A DNA stretch of 64,000 nucleotides, from contig CM042085.1 of the NCBI GenBank assembly GCA_023512835.1, forward strand, positions 9,036,062 to 9,100,061. The letters are read 5' to 3'. The DNA comes from Taxillus chinensis (taxonomy: Eukaryota > Streptophyta > Magnoliopsida > Santalales > Loranthaceae). The notes under the pieces are model-generated. The model worked only from the letters and a program-made list of their open reading frames with translations. It did not search any database and was not told where the DNA came from. The first letter of the stretch is position 1. Each line of letters opens with the position of its first letter. A program made the position numbers and the translations under genes. Of this stretch, positions 12,881 through 26,639 are shown piece after piece.

Positions 12881-13698
12881 GGCATTTCACCTCTCCATTC
12901 AAGCTAGGCATCATCGCACCTAGTATTTTTGCATCATGTACACCTTGAAAACTATGGTTTTGATTTTTAAGTTTTTCAATATAATATGAATAAATTTAAT
13001 ATTAGTGTCGTTAAAACATTTGATTCTAACCAATATGTTAAATTTATATTTTGGATAATTAATTTGTTTTTCAAGCACAGGCTAATTTACTATTCACTTT
13101 TTACAGATTTCAAGGGACAGTCCCAATATTAAGGTATATGGAGAGCCAATTTCAACCGCAAGCTTCATTATAGTTTCTGCTCAACACAAAAAAAAAAAGT
13201 CTCCAATGCCGATTACGAAGCATGGAACAATACCATCGATAATCGAATACCTTTCATCATTATCCCACGTGTCTTTTTCTTACATTGTAGCCACATGGAT
13301 AAAAAGACAGTTTACTCCATGAAATACTAAAAAGTTGGAACAATGGTTTTGATGGCGTAATTCACTTATTTATTTTAAACTTCCCCCTCTTCCAAGTACA
13401 CAATGTGAAATTCAAGAAATCAAAGGGTTGGAGCTAAATACAGAAAGCATCACATTCCCTGTTTCGATCAATAGTTCTCAATGGATGGATGGCCCCTACA
13501 AACTGTCATCATCTTCCACGTATATGACTGTCCTCAGCCGTCCTCCAGTCCCACAATCAAATTAATTTTAACTTACACAGGCAGGTGATCTTCCACCTCC
13601 CCTTCATAATCAAAGCAACGCAACTCCTTCAGCCCACGTAAAATGAAGGGAAGAAGTGAATTAATCAACAAAAGGTAGAACCCAACAAAAAAAACACC
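12881..13698. other. Spacer and 3' flank of the U-box gene
   Basis: No independent gene. The part nearest 13699 is the likely 3' UTR of the minus-strand U-box gene. Confidence 0.45.
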
Positions 13699-16600
13699 TC
13701 AGCTAATAACAGCGTTTGTCAGGGAGGTAGGAGATGGCACTGGGGCAGCTGCTGGAGACTGGGCTTCAGCTTGGGCCTGCTTTTGTTGCTCGGAAAATCT
13801 GTTAATCCGATCAAGTAACTGTGCAGCCTTTCGCTTTCCCCTTTCCGTTCCATTCTGTGCCAAATCTACTAAAGGACCCATAATTCCAAGCTGTTGAGCC
13901 TCCACAATATGTTGCTGGTCTCCAGAACAAAGGTGCACCAAAATTGCAGCTGCATTCTCTCTGTTCCTGGGAGACCCAGTCCCAATAACATCCACCAGAA
14001 CCGGCGCGGCCTCAGCAGCTCCAATGGCTGCCTTCCCTTCAGTATGGCTAGCCAGTATTGCCATTATGGCCAGGGCCTCATCAACCATTCCTGTAGCAGG
14101 ATCAGTCAGGAGACGCATCAGGGTAGGCACAACTCCAGCCCGCACTGCCTTCCCCTTGTTCCCCTGATAAATGCATAAGTTGAAGAGTGCCGTGGCAGCA
14201 TCTTTCTTCCCTCTTTGTGTTCCATCACTCAGCAGGTTAACAAGGGGAGGTATTGCCCCTGAACCACCAATCATAACTTTATTTTCATCAATAACAGAAA
14301 GGCTGAAAAGCGTGGCTGCTGCATTTTCACGTGCTTCCATGCTTCCCTTCTTGAGGACATGGACTATACCAGGCACAGCACCAGAGGAGACAATGCTGCC
14401 CTTGTTATTCTCACAGATTGAGAGGTTAAGCAGCGCCGTAACAGCATGCTCCTGGGTTCGTGAGTCGGGTATTGAAAGGAGCTCTACAAGGAGAGGTATA
14501 GCACCAGCTTCAGCAATGGCAACTCGATTGTCAGCATTTCTCTTGGCGAGGAGGCGAATCTCCCCAGCAGCAGAACGCTGGTCTTCTGGGTTGATGGAGG
14601 AGAGCTTCCGAAGGAGAGCTGTTAACTTGGTAGATTCAGCATGAGAACAGGAAGATGTTTTACTGGTTCTAGAAGTCCCAGGTCGTTTTGGTGGTTCAAT
14701 TCCATGGGACTCACACCATTGTGCTATGAGGCTTCGAAGAACATAATTGGGTGTGAGAGTGGAGCTGGAAAGGCTCTGTTGTGTTTTTGGACATGTGCTG
14801 TGCCCATCTTCAAGCCATTTCTCGATGCAAGAACGTTCATAGGTCTACACGAGAAAAAGGAACAGTTATATAACACAATAAAAGAACAGGGTAAAGAGAA
14901 ACGTCTATTCTGTGCTTTCGGATGCCATTTGTTGGAAGTATACCCCTACCATTTCCATATATAAATATTATTGATCTATGTTATATATTCCATTTTTTTT
15001 ATAACCTCGATTCTAAAGTTAGTAATTTTACATAATGCACTCACAGAAATCCAATAAACTATAATTGTCTCAAAGTAAAAGCAAATATCAAATTAAAAAC
15101 TCAAACCTGACAATTGCCTCAAAGCTATTGGCTTGCTTTTCTTATTCTTTTGTTTGGGTTTAGCATAAGACAGACAATATCAATATTATGCACGTAAAGG
15201 CAGGAACTTCAAGATATAAATACCTGCCCTGTCGAAACAATGACAGGATCCTTCATCAACTCCAGAGAAATTGGACACCGAAAATCATCCGGGATAACTG
15301 CAGCCTTGCTAATTTTATCAGTTGATGCTTGTCCAGTACAACTTGAAGGAATGTTAGATTCTGTTTCAAGAGAATCCACATCGAGGCGTACAGTCTGAAC
15401 AAAATCTTTTATCTTCCTGAGTAGCAATGACATACTCTCTATGCTCTCGCCAGGATCTCCTACACTGGAAATAACCATCTCGTGCAAAGCAGCTGACTCT
15501 TGCATCAGGTCATCTACTCCCATCAGTTGCAATTTGTCAGCCACTCTTCGTAAGACAGCAGGATCAGCTGCTGCATCACTCCTGTAAAGAGAAGATAGAT
15601 CTTCATACAGCTCATCGTCAGCCACATCAACCCTTCCTTTAGCTCTTTTGAACTGAGCAATAACAAGCTCAACCTGGATATAGAAGGAAGTTAAAATGAA
15701 GTAGGAACAACTTGTGATACAGATCAATTGAATTCCTTTTGAACTGAGAAAGAGTATTGAAGGATCCCCTTAAAATCATTGAAAAATTATATAAATTATA
15801 TTTACAATTTGCTGTCTTGCCCAGTGGTATCAGCATGCGCACTAAAATCTTGAGGTTCATTAAGGTCGACAGTTCAAATCCTTGTGGAGGCTACACTGGG
15901 TGTGAGAGTCCTCACAAGTCCAACAATAGATATTAATTTATGTATATGTGCTCAAATGTTATTTATCAAAAAAAAAAAAAAATTATGTGAGCAAATGATA
16001 CCCGGACTCAAAGAACTGTACATATATCAAGCAACTAAGGCTAGTAACCACCTCTAAGTACAAAAACAAAAACAACAAATCTTACCTTCAGAAACTGAAG
16101 TGCAGCAGTGAAAATTCTGTAATCATATGCACAAACACAAAATGATGACATCAGATTATTGAACATATTTGTACCTGCTCCTTAACTTCATCTGATATGT
16201 CCAGTTTATCATAAGAAATGCCACTCAAGGCTTGTTCCAACTCAGCAGTCACTTCATGGAACTTGTTCATAATATGCTCCCTCTCTAGGGACTGCAATTA
16301 GGATGAAAAGGATCATTACCAAACCAGGTGAGCCAATAAAACACAGATATAATATGAACATCCTAAAAACAAAAGCCCACTCAAGAGTGCCTTTACAAAC
16401 GCAAATGCCTGATGCCTGAAAGTACCTAATAAATAAGTTGGCAAGCTATTACAGTTTTCATATCTATGATTAAAATCTAGTATCTCCAAAGTAATATATA
16501 GAAGAACAGAATATTCACAATCATGGTACCCATTATGAACGAAGCTCAAGTTTAAAAACATTTTCACCAACTGAATTGTAAATCATTAGAAGCCTAGGAA

Positions 16601-17679
16601 CTTTGAAGGAGAATCTCATTGGCCCAAAGATGTCCGGCTTTCATTTTAAGCTTTAAGGCCCTTTCTCTTTTACATTGATCTTTTTTCTCCTGACGCAATC
16701 GTGTATGCAAAACTCATAGAAGGATTCTAATATGCAGCTCAGAGATCATCAAAATAAAGCCGACAGCAACACCAAGCAATAGACAAAAGTACAGCACCAA
16801 ACTTCCAAGAATGAAATGTCTCCTAAAATCTTAGGAATCGACTCAAAGAGACAAACAGAAAATGAAGCCTCACCAAAGGTTTGCACTAATTAGCTTTTTA
16901 AAAATTACTGATTAAGAATTAAACGTGGTATAAGTTATACCATCCATCTTGGTCTCACTCCAGGGAAGACCCCTTTTGTTGAAAAGACCAAAACTGAAGG
17001 CACAAAGCATCCGGAAACGGCAAAGAAATAAGGAAATGCATTTTTTAAAATTTTCTAAATCGAATTAGTTACCCAATTCTTCTTGCATGCAGTTTTAGTC
17101 GACCTTAAAACATCTAGCAATCATGACCCGGGGGTATGATACCCATTTGCACCTTTCTCTCTCCAACTTACTTAATGGGTTGGTTCTACAAGGATAATCA
17201 AATTAAAATCTTATACCACAGTAAAGTCATCACTCATTTCGTGAAGCTCATTTGGTGGCTAAGGAAAACAAATCTAGAAAACTAATAGATTTGACTAAAC
17301 CCGTGTGAAATTACCAGAAATCTACACCAATCAGAAAGACAAGACGAAGCAGATCAAGTTGGTTCATTAGATCACAAGACCAGATCTAAAAGCCACCGGA
17401 GAAACCCACCAGGTAAATTTTGCTGCCTTGGCTTCCAAATCTGAGAAGCTCCCTGGCAGACTCCAACGCTTCCCTCAGAGAAACCAAGGGCTCGACCAAA
17501 TCCTCGGGGATCGGCTCTTTGCTGTCCTTGATTTCTTCGAACATTGGCATCAGAAGCTTCAATCGCCTCGCTAGATTGCAGTACTGCTTCTTCACTGCGA
17601 TTCTGTAGTCCGAAATGGAGGAAATCTCAGCCGTTATGTCTATTAGGCTCTGCACCACCGAGCCCCTCGCCTCCTCCAT
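13699..17679 (-). CDS. PUB14: U-box/ARM-repeat E3 ubiquitin ligase (PUB13/PUB14/SPL11 clade)
   Basis: Four exons in minus-strand order: 17679-17410, 16291-16175, 15673-15224 and 14844-13699. All junctions are GT-AG and phase 0, giving 660 aa, close to the 632-694 aa of this clade. Residues 1 to about 240 form the U-box N-terminal domain. The U-box begins near residue 256 ([20 protein letters not shown]) and continues across the last intron ([34 protein letters not shown]). Armadillo repeats fill about residues 345-630. Known members transfer ubiquitin from E2 enzymes to substrates bound by the ARM repeats. Rice SPL11 and Arabidopsis PUB13 restrain cell death and immune signalling, and PUB13 also affects flowering. 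The orthology within the clade is not resolved here; the region after the U-box looks most like PUB14. The start was chosen because [12 protein letters not shown] begins the conserved first exon. No break is visible. Confidence 0.93.
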
Positions 17680-17835
17680 GGCTGCTCAACTCGTCCGAAC
17701 ACCTCGTAGCAGCTCCGCCAATTAGGCGGCTACAGAGACGGGTTCGCCCTAGTTTCGGTCCCAGACGCCAGACAAGTTGCTGGCGGAGGTCGCCACCATG
17801 GTTGTATGAGAATGAAAACCAAAACCAGAGAAATA

Positions 17836-17880
17836 GAGGGAGAGAGAGAGAGTGATAGGAGAGAGAGAGAGAGAGAGAGG
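17836..17880. repeat. GA-rich repeat in the U-box gene leader
   Basis: Two interrupted GA tracts lie about 160-200 bases upstream of the minus-strand U-box start, so they fall in its likely 5' UTR or core promoter, where they read as CT on the coding strand. Confidence 0.8.
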
Positions 17881-18369
17881 ACAGGGATGAGGAAGAATCA
17901 GGAGAGTTTTCTCCTGGAGATGAGAGGGAGAGACTTTTCTCTTGGTGAGTTTAACCACGGTTAGTTGGGGGGGGTTTAACCAGGGGTTACGAGTTGGCTA
18001 GCCTATCGGCGCGGCGCGTAGCGGCGCTGAGCTGGTTGTTTCCGGGCTTCGTCTTTTCACCTTCGCATTTTTTTTTTTGGTGTATTGTCAAACCGTCCGA
18101 ATTTTTATTTTTATTTTTAGTGTGTCGGAGAAACGTTGGACATTTGGAAGAGGGTGCGTGTATCGGTGTGTGTGCGTGCGCGCCAGTCTCCAGATTATCA
18201 ATTTCATCAATGTAACGTGGATCAGATATGAGACCACAATTGAGGAAATTAATGGTACGTACGTAGTATACGTACCCTTCGATGCCTAAATGAACAACAC
18301 TTGTGTGTGTGAGAGCTTGCTTCATTTGTGCATGCATGTGTCTTATTTCCCTGGAAGAGTGTCATCTAC
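17881..18369. other. U-box gene promoter region and spacer
   Basis: Upstream sequence of the minus-strand U-box gene. It contains a GC-rich patch (about 17995-18060) and alternating GT/GC runs near 18165-18190. No other gene can be supported. Confidence 0.45.
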
Positions 18370-19261
18370 TGTTAGAGTTCTACGTTGGAAAAAGTTTCCA
18401 ATTAAGTATGCTTGATATAGATCTAAGAGTAGCCTCTCCTACAGCCAATTGGTTTTAGGATATTAACTCTTACATTCTAATATGATATCAGAGCAGGTTG
18501 TGTTTCTACTCACGATGTTAATTCTGTAAGGAGTTTGTTCCTAATGTTTCACCTTACTCACGATTTTCCGGCCGTGTGTATCATCCACGTTGCCGCGTGA
18601 GGGAGGTGTGTTAAAGTCCCACATTGGAGAAAGTTTCCAACCAAGTATGCTTGATATAGATCCAATGGTAGCCTCTCCTACAGCCAATTGGTTTTAGAAT
18701 GTTGACCATTGGATTCTAATACGGTATCAGAGCAGATTGTGTTTCCACTCACGATGTTCATTCCATGAGGAGTTTGTTTCCAATGTTTCGCCTTACCCAC
18801 GATTTCCAGCCATGTGTATCATCTACGTTGTCACGTAAGGGGTGTGTGTTAGAGTCCCACATTGGAAAAAGTTTCCAACTAAGTATGCTTGATATATATC
18901 TAAGGGTAGCCTCTCCTATAGCCAATTGATTTTAGAATGTTGACCATTGGATTCTAATGTTTACATTGAAAGAGTGGTCGAAGCATTCTAATATGGTATC
19001 AGAGCAAGTTGTGTTTCCACTCACGATTTTCATTCCGTGAGGAGTTTGTTTGCAATGTTCCACCTTACTCACGATTTCCGGCCGTGTGTATCATTCACGT
19101 TGTCACGTAAGGGGGGTGTGTTAGAGTCCCACATTGGAAAAAGTTTCCAACTAAGTATCTTTGATATAGATCTAAGGGTAGCCTCTCCTACAGCCAATTG
19201 ATTTTAGAATGTTGATCCTTGGATTCTAATATCTACATTGAAAGAGTGGTCGAAGCATTCT
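18370..19261 (+). mobile_element. Tandem TRIM retroelement array: four LTRs, three internal regions
   Basis: Four related LTRs start TGTTAGAG/TGTTAAAG at 18370, 18609, 18847 and 19119. The first three are followed by a primer-binding site resembling TGGTATCAGAGC (18483-18494, 18722-18733, 18994-19005), complementary to the 3' end of initiator tRNA-Met. Each internal region is only 125-126 bases and ends in a purine tract (for example AAGGGGGGTG) just before the next LTR. LTR lengths are 113, 113, 147 and about 143. The LTR ends, TGTTAGA and TCTAATA, are nearly inverted. The array is LTR-int-LTR-int-LTR-int-LTR, a known TRIM arrangement in which neighbours share LTRs. There is no coding capacity. 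No flanking target duplication was found; the last LTR seems cut short at its 3' end. Confidence 0.8.
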
Positions 19262-19650
19262 CCGTTTGACGTTCGCACTGTCTAAATTCTGGTCAATATG
19301 AAACCACAATTGAGCCATTGAGCATTCTCTGCTTTATTTATCTCATTTGTCTTTCATTGTTTTCCTAATTATATATCATTATGCCCATATATATGACATG
19401 TTGCTTCTTCTGTGTTTTTTTTTGGTATATGGATATATATATATATATATATATAACAGATATACGTATCTATTACTTGTCATGGCCTATCATGAGAATT
19501 ATGGAATTTTAAGGAACATTCAAAGATTTTTGATATTACGGGACACCATATTTTGATACTGCTTATTAACGATTCAATATGCAAGCCTCTTCCTCGCCCG
19601 TCAAATATTATTTCCTTGTGATATACATTGGGCTTATTTTCTTCTTATTA

Positions 19651-20046
19651 GAGCATCCACTATAGACTCTCTATATGTATTTTTTTGTTAGTTTAAAGAA
19701 CTACTTTAACAAAAATACCTTAAAATTACACTTTTCAAACTCTCAATTCTAACAAAAAATTTAACAAAATGAATAGTAACTCTTTAAATTTAACCAAATA
19801 CTATTCACTCTCTATTTATTAAAATACTATATTTTCTCTCACCATATTTACTTTTCTATTTCTTTTTTCTCTTTCCACATTTACTTTCCATTTAAAAGAA
19901 TAAATAAATATTTTAAAAGTAATATTTTAATTGATAAAATGGTTAAAATAGAGAGACTAAAAAGTGTGTTTGGGTTGTTAAAATAGAAAAGATATACTTT
20001 TGGTTATTTTGAAGAGCCAAATTTGAAGAGACTATAGTGGATGCTC
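19651..20046. mobile_element. Harbinger/Tourist-type MITE, 396 bp
   Basis: The ends form a perfect inverted repeat GAGCATCCACTATAG, extended imperfectly inward (ACTCTCT against TCTCTTC). The flanks are TTA (19648-19650) and TTA (20047-20049), the 3-bp duplication typical of PIF/Harbinger elements. The interior is AT-rich and noncoding. Confidence 0.85.
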
Positions 20047-20049
20047 TTA

Positions 20050-21271
20050 AGCTTATTAATTAACGATATTGACTTTCGGACAACACCCACAACAAAAACA
20101 AAAAGTATAACAAAATAATTATATAATATATTTTTAACAAATTTTAAATAGTGGATTTATAAACCGTATTATATAACTATAACATAGTTTTTTATAAAAT
20201 TAATAAAAAAAATTAACAACATAAACTAATTTTAATTCAATTCAATGAAAATAATAATAATAAAATTGTATATTACTAATAATAAATTTTAGCCAATAAA
20301 TTAATAAATTATGTTGTATAGTTACAACATATATACTTATATATAATTTTGATAACTTATTCAATTCGATTCAATATGTTTTAATATAATAATTTAATTA
20401 ATAACATAAATTAAATTTTACTTAATTCAATAAAAGTAATGGCAATATAATTTTATATTATTGTTGACCAATTTTAAATTTACAAACTATGTTATAATTT
20501 ATGGCATATAATTATAATTGGAGAATATTTAATTCAATACCTATATAAAACTAATTCATGCAAGCGCAAATAAGTTGATGGGGTGCGTGTTCACTAAATC
20601 ATATTTACTGAGAATCACGTCCAATTAGTTATGTAGTGCGACATCAAGTGGTCTATATCAATTCTACCCACTCCAATAATGTTCTTTAAATTTTCATGGA
20701 TAATTTTTTACACAGAATATTTTTAACATTCACTATAACAATGATTTTTATTTCTATTAAAATAATAATTTTTTATTTTCTATTTTTTTTTTCAGCCCAG
20801 CTCCCCCCTTTCCCTCCTCCCATTTGTGCATAACCCTACATAGCCGCCGCCCTCATTGGCACCACTCTCCTCTCCTGTCCCTATCACCCTGCCACCTCAG
20901 GGCTCCGGCGTTCCTCCTCTTTTCCCAACTTCTCCCAGCGACCTTGACGGATCTCCCATTACGGATCGAAGCTCTCCGTCAGCCTTTCTCCTTCCTCCTT
21001 GCGCTCTTGCAATGCCATAACACTCGCAGCAAAGCCATTGCGTCTGAATCAGAACAGGCTTTCCTGGCACAGATGACGCATATCTGAGTGTCATGGTTTA
21101 TCAATTTTATATTTTATTTATTTATAAATTTGTCATGGTTTGATGCTTCTTCGTACCTTGCATTCATCGGTTTGGGGCTGCATAGGGCGATGCAGGGAGG
21201 AGAGAGAATAGAAAGAAGGGAGAAATATAAGAAGTAATATAATATTATGTAGAGAGTTTGCTGAAAAAAAG
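20050..21271. other. AT-rich spacer with a C-rich block
   Basis: 20050-20790 is AT-rich spacer with no gene signal. 20795-21090 is C-rich and opens short frames on both strands (for example 20824-21087), but these lack any family motif and look compositional. Confidence 0.45.
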
Positions 21272-22020
21272 TATGGGTGGGCAACGGATATCCGTCCCTG
21301 CTATCCTGTCCGCTATCCGCTCCGCCCCCGCTATGCGGGATGGGTTATCCCGCCCAAGCAAGGGTGTGATTGTTAAACTTGACACCCCACCCCAGGCGGG
21401 AATGGGGAGCGGTAATAGGTAGCCGAATACCCTGCCCCGCTCCTGTTCTACCTAATTTTAATAATGTTTATTTATAATTTTATAATATTTTAAATATTAT
21501 TATTTAACTATTATTTATGATTTTTGATATTTTTAAATGATATTTATTATTGTAAAATTAAGTTATTTTTAATAATTTTTTGGTTGAAAATGATGTAGAA
21601 ATTTGATTTAAGCCAAAATTATTGATATGGACAGATCCAATAAAATCGATAACAAGATGTGGGCAAATCGAACCTTATACGCAGACACATTAAAGAACGG
21701 TATATCCTATCACACTTATATATGGAAAGAGATACAATCTTAAAATTTAATCTATTGCCTAAGCGAGGACAGGATGCTATAAGTTGATTCCTCCTCCGAT
21801 AGGACCCAAATTACTACTATCAACTGCTTCGTGGAGCCTCTAAAAGGCAAGATTGTCTTAAGAGAGAAATTAATAAAAGTCGGTAGTGGGGTGCGGGCGG
21901 ATAAAGCCTCCTCCCGCTTACCCCGCCATAGGACGGGGTACCCTGCCCCGCCTACACATGGGGCGGGGTACGATTTTAAATTTTTTTACATGCCTAGGCG
22001 GGGGCGGAGTACGATAATAG
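21272..22020. mobile_element. Possible truncated hAT-like element with GC-rich subterminal repeats
   Basis: It begins TATGGGTGGGCAACGG, like the ends of the hAT-type MITEs in this window. Blocks of GGGGCGGGGTA, CCGCTCCGCCCCCGC and their relatives lie at both sides of an AT-rich core (21450-21780). No matching right terminal repeat is present, so the element is probably truncated or degenerate. Confidence 0.45.
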
Positions 22021-22052
22021 ATAGAAAGTGATGTGAAGAGTCTGCTGTAGCT

Positions 22053-22073
22053 TTAGGGGCGGAACTAGCCACA

Positions 22074-22132
<59 letters not shown>

Positions 22133-22873
22133 TATATATATATATTTATACATAGATATATAAAAGCAAGAATTGGTAAAATATTAACAAAAAATTAGTA
22201 TCATACCGGCCTCCTCTCTTTTATTATTTTGACTTGGATGTCATCTAACTGGGTCATTTCATTTAAATATATACATATATATAATCTATTTTCTATGCAA
22301 AGAAAGTGAGTGAGAAGTAAGCATTTTTATGTGCAGTGCAGACTATCATATGCATTCTATTTAAGTTTTTAATTTTATTTCTATTTCTTAACAGACATTT
22401 TAATCTCATATTTGATTTTGCTTTCCCACTAAATTGGATTTTGAATTATTAATGTTATTTTGATTGTAGGAAGCAATATATATATATATATGGACATATT
22501 TTTATCAATCGGTTCTCCTTGCCCATGATACATGTGATGACATGTACCTATTGTAAACTTAAATAATAATATAAAATAAAATAAATATATTTTAAAATAT
22601 AATTTAATACAATACAAAATAATAAAGTCATCATAAAGAATTTCCTCCCACCGAGGTATATTAGTAATTTAAAGAATATATTTTAATATGCGTACTTTAA
22701 GTCAAGTGTATTAGTAATTTTAAATATATATTTTAATGTACACATGACTTTAAGTATTCAACTCTCTTACTCCTGTCTCTCAGTGCCGAAGCCCCAAAGC
22801 AGTGAGGTGTCACGCCAAACACAGCGATCTGTCAATCTAATCATCTGACATTTAGTTCAAGGTCCGCCCCTAA
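22053..22873. mobile_element. TIR element with TTAGGGGCGGA ends
   Basis: The left end TTAGGGGCGGAACTAG matches the reverse complement of the right end, TTAGGGGCGGACCTTGAAC. An (AT)n tract (about 22079-22145) lies just inside the left end. The interior has no coding capacity. The type of end recalls hAT-like plant repeats, but I did not find an 8-bp duplication. Confidence 0.55.
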
Positions 22874-25800
22874 TATGTCATTGTCCGTCTTGCCCCCCCC
22901 TGGATTGAAATCCTAGATCTGCACATGTATAGCTTGTTTTGGACATTTGGCTCTTTATTTGTAGATAATAAAGAGCTTCTTAGAGTTGCTCTTATAAAAG
23001 CTTACTTAATTAGAATACAATACCACAAGAGAGTGTTTGTTTTAAAATTACAAATTTATCTCCTAGCATCTTTGTTGCCACCCTCCAAGCCCTATCGTTG
23101 ATGTCTTTTGCATGCACCATTAACCACCAGGGCCATGTCTCCGGCAACGTGTGCTATTAAACACTAGGGCTCCTACCGCGCTTGCTAGCCCTTTCATTCC
23201 CCCCCCCCCCCCCCGCACACACACACACACACATCCTCGTCATCGCCTCCTATTGTGCTCACCACCCTCCATCGCTCTCGTCCTTCCTCTAGACCGAGTC
23301 TAGCATCATCATCCCTACCGTAAGCATCATCCCTAACCTTGGTGTCGTCGTTACCTTGCCTCCACCCCTCCATTGGATTTGCATTGGGATGCTTGTCCTG
23401 CGAGCGTTTAGACACGGGCAAATGAATGAGGTTGAAAGGTAATGTTAAAAATTTCATTTTCTTAAGCAAGAGAATCACTCAATACAGGATAGGTGGGGAT
23501 AATCAATATTATTAAAGTAATATTTATTGCAAAGTAATAAAAAATTACATTTCCTTGAACCTACCAAACACAAGAACGAGAATAAATTTCATTCTATTAT
23601 TGCATACCAAATATATTATAATATGTTAGTAAATTATTTTATATATAATATAATATAATACGATATCAATAATGTTATTAAAGAATTATTAAAATTAAAT
23701 GATTGATTTTATAGTTTAAAGATTGCATTTACATTTTAGTAAAATTCATTTGTGATTTCAAAATATATTATTATTTATTATCGATTTTTAAATTTTAAAA
23801 AAATACCCGGGTATAAACGAATAAATTTTATTGGTTTTGTTAACGGTGTCACTTTCCATATTGAGTACCCACATATACTTTTAACGAGTATATGCGCCAT
23901 TGTTCAGTGGTAATGAGATAATATGCCTTTAAAAATATATCAGATTTTATTTGGCGTGGTGTCGCTGTCAAGGGTCGATGAATGGCCATCCACACAAATT
24001 ATGAAAACAATTTAATAGGTCAATCAGATGGATGGCAGGAAGAGAAACAAGCATGCACAACGGAACTTATCATCATATGTCGGTCATAATTATGATTTGT
24101 CTAGTGACGATAATAAGATAAAAGAAGTGAAATCTATATATTGACTCATGGTGTTGCACAAACAGAAGCCATGTATATATATGATGATCTGGTTTATGGA
24201 GAAACAAAGCGTCCAAATGTTCCCACCAAGAAAGGTACATCGATGTAATTTATTATTTAAGGGCAATCATTAATAATAAGGCTATGCATATGTAAAATCA
24301 AGCTTTTAATTTGGTAACTTTTATTTCATTTAAATATAATTCTACTATAATAATTTATTATAATTAAATAAAAATTTGATCTATATTGTACGATTTAAAT
24401 TAAAATTCTCAGTCCTGGCCCTCTCATTTTAACGAAATTCACCAAACCCTAAAATATATATCCATCATGCTCATGACGTGTTGTTGCTGTGTGCAATGCA
24501 ACTAAGAAAGCATGCGCACTTGTTTAAAACAAACAATACACCATCCAATTGCATACAATAATTTTAGGGATCCTTTGGTGCATATTTTCTGTGATTTTGA
24601 ATCTTTATTGATTTTGAATTCTGAATTTTTAAACTAATTCTGCTTAATATGAAAAAGATTGTATTTAAATTTTATAAAGTAATCACATTAACTCGCACTT
24701 TCCGAATTTTTTAAAATTAAAAATTCAAATTTATCAAACAGGGCATAAGCCATTGGAGCAAGTTTAAAGCAACGGTCCAGACTAACTTCATTATGGAAGT
24801 AGACCAGCTCACTGATAGGCTGACAGCACACGGAGACATTTAAAAAAAATATGCCATCACAAGTGTAATAGAAATATAAAAATTGTGGATGAGGCAAATT
24901 TACATTCAACCCAAAATATGTAAGGATTTTCAAATTGGTTTTTAAATATATTCAAATTAATTAATAATCGGTCATTCGTATATTAAATAAGAATATATAA
25001 CGTGATGTAATACGACAAATCTTAATAGAAACGCAAGGACATCAAAACATTTACGTGCAGCGTGGTGGCATATTATCATCCAATAAGAAAAATAGGAAAG
25101 TTGAGAGTCGAGTCGGGGCGATCGGCTAAGGATACCCAAAGTGGAATTCGGTAATCAAATTATTAATTTAATTAATGGATAAGCTTTTCAAAACCTAATC
25201 AAAATAATTCATAATACATGACTTAATCTATAAATGGGGTAAGTTGATTCTCAGTCTAAGTGTCTAACTAATTGTGTTCTTATTTCTAAGCAAATCCTAA
25301 TAAAGTTTTGTTAAATAAAAAAAATATGTGCCTTGACGCTACTAATGGAGTCACGTGATCGAATGTGATTGGACCATAGTAATTCTATGGTATAATTAAC
25401 ATGCACTATATCAGCATGTGTTGCATGCAAGCGCCACAGAGCGCCTCTATATAACAGTTTTTTCATTAAAAAAATAAATGCAAGAAATCGAAGGAATTAA
25501 TTAAAATCTAGAAAATAAAATCACCCTAGAAAAAAGATACATGATCTTATGGTCAATTGATTATTCTTATTGTTTTTTTATCATGTAAATATTATCAGTC
25601 CTAATGTAATGGTCAATCCCTTTATCATGGATGATAGCAACGAGCTATTTTCATGATAAATTGAAATAGAGTTAAACTTATTATCGAACCATAAACAATC
25701 ATCTATCCTCAAATGTTGCTTCTTACTTTTGTGACTTGATAACCTATAATTCATTTTAAGGTCTAATTTTGAGATGTCATCGTTCTATCCAGCATCTTAC

Positions 25801-26450
25801 TCGTATAAGCCACGCAATCAGATGAAGGATTTACCCTTTGGTTGACTCCCTTACTCTATTATATGTAAACAATATTTTAAAACAAAATCAACAAAATAAA
25901 GGATAAGAAATATTCAATTATAAAATAAACATTATGTATATTATCTTCAACCCTTATTAAAAATAGATTACCCTAAAAACATAATATGAAATTAATATGT
26001 ATAATATATATAAAAAAAAACTAGATAACAAAAAGGAAGAGAGGACAACCTTGACACACGATAATCAAGGGTTAATCCTTTTTGTAATCCACCAATCTTC
26101 CACCATGATCATGAGTTTAATCCAAAATTACCAAAAAAAAAAAACTAGGTTAGAGTTTGGCTCTTAAAAAGAGAATAGAGTCCAGGAAAAGGTCACCCAA
26201 AATCCTTAAAATAGATACAAAAAGAAATAAAAATAAACCAAATATAATTATATTGTCTTTTAATATAATTATGTGGAACAATCTATGTATGTGATCTCAA
26301 TCTTATAATTGATTATAAATCCTACACCAGATCAACCTATTGATAATGCGCGCCTTTCCAACTATTAGTGAGGTTGGATATTGGATTTTGAGTAGTACTA
26401 TAAGTGATAGTTCACCATATGCAAAGACAAAAAGAAAGTCTTTAATATAT
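22874..26450. other. AT-rich intergenic spacer
   Basis: No gene can be supported over these 3.6 kb. A poly-C run followed by a CA repeat lies at about 23199-23233. The open frames near 23194-23478 and 24688-24933 match no family I know and have no codon pattern that would separate them from background. Several AT-rich patches resemble the dispersed repeat noted near 7085-7325. Confidence 0.5.
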
Positions 26451-26639
26451 AGTTTGGAATGATTTTAATCCAGTTACAATATGTGAAGTTAAAAAATCAC
26501 AATAATGTTAGTGTCAAACTTTGTTTGCAGCTGAAAATTTGAGTACCACTTCAACCAATGCATTTAACTACATATACTAAATATATACAACATAATGTCA
26601 ATAAAAATAAAAAAGTTGTTATCATTTAAACATAGCATG

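Noticed and set aside
13894..14964. Open frames on + across the last U-box exon
   Set aside because: They overlap the conserved ARM-repeat coding on the minus strand and have no family features.
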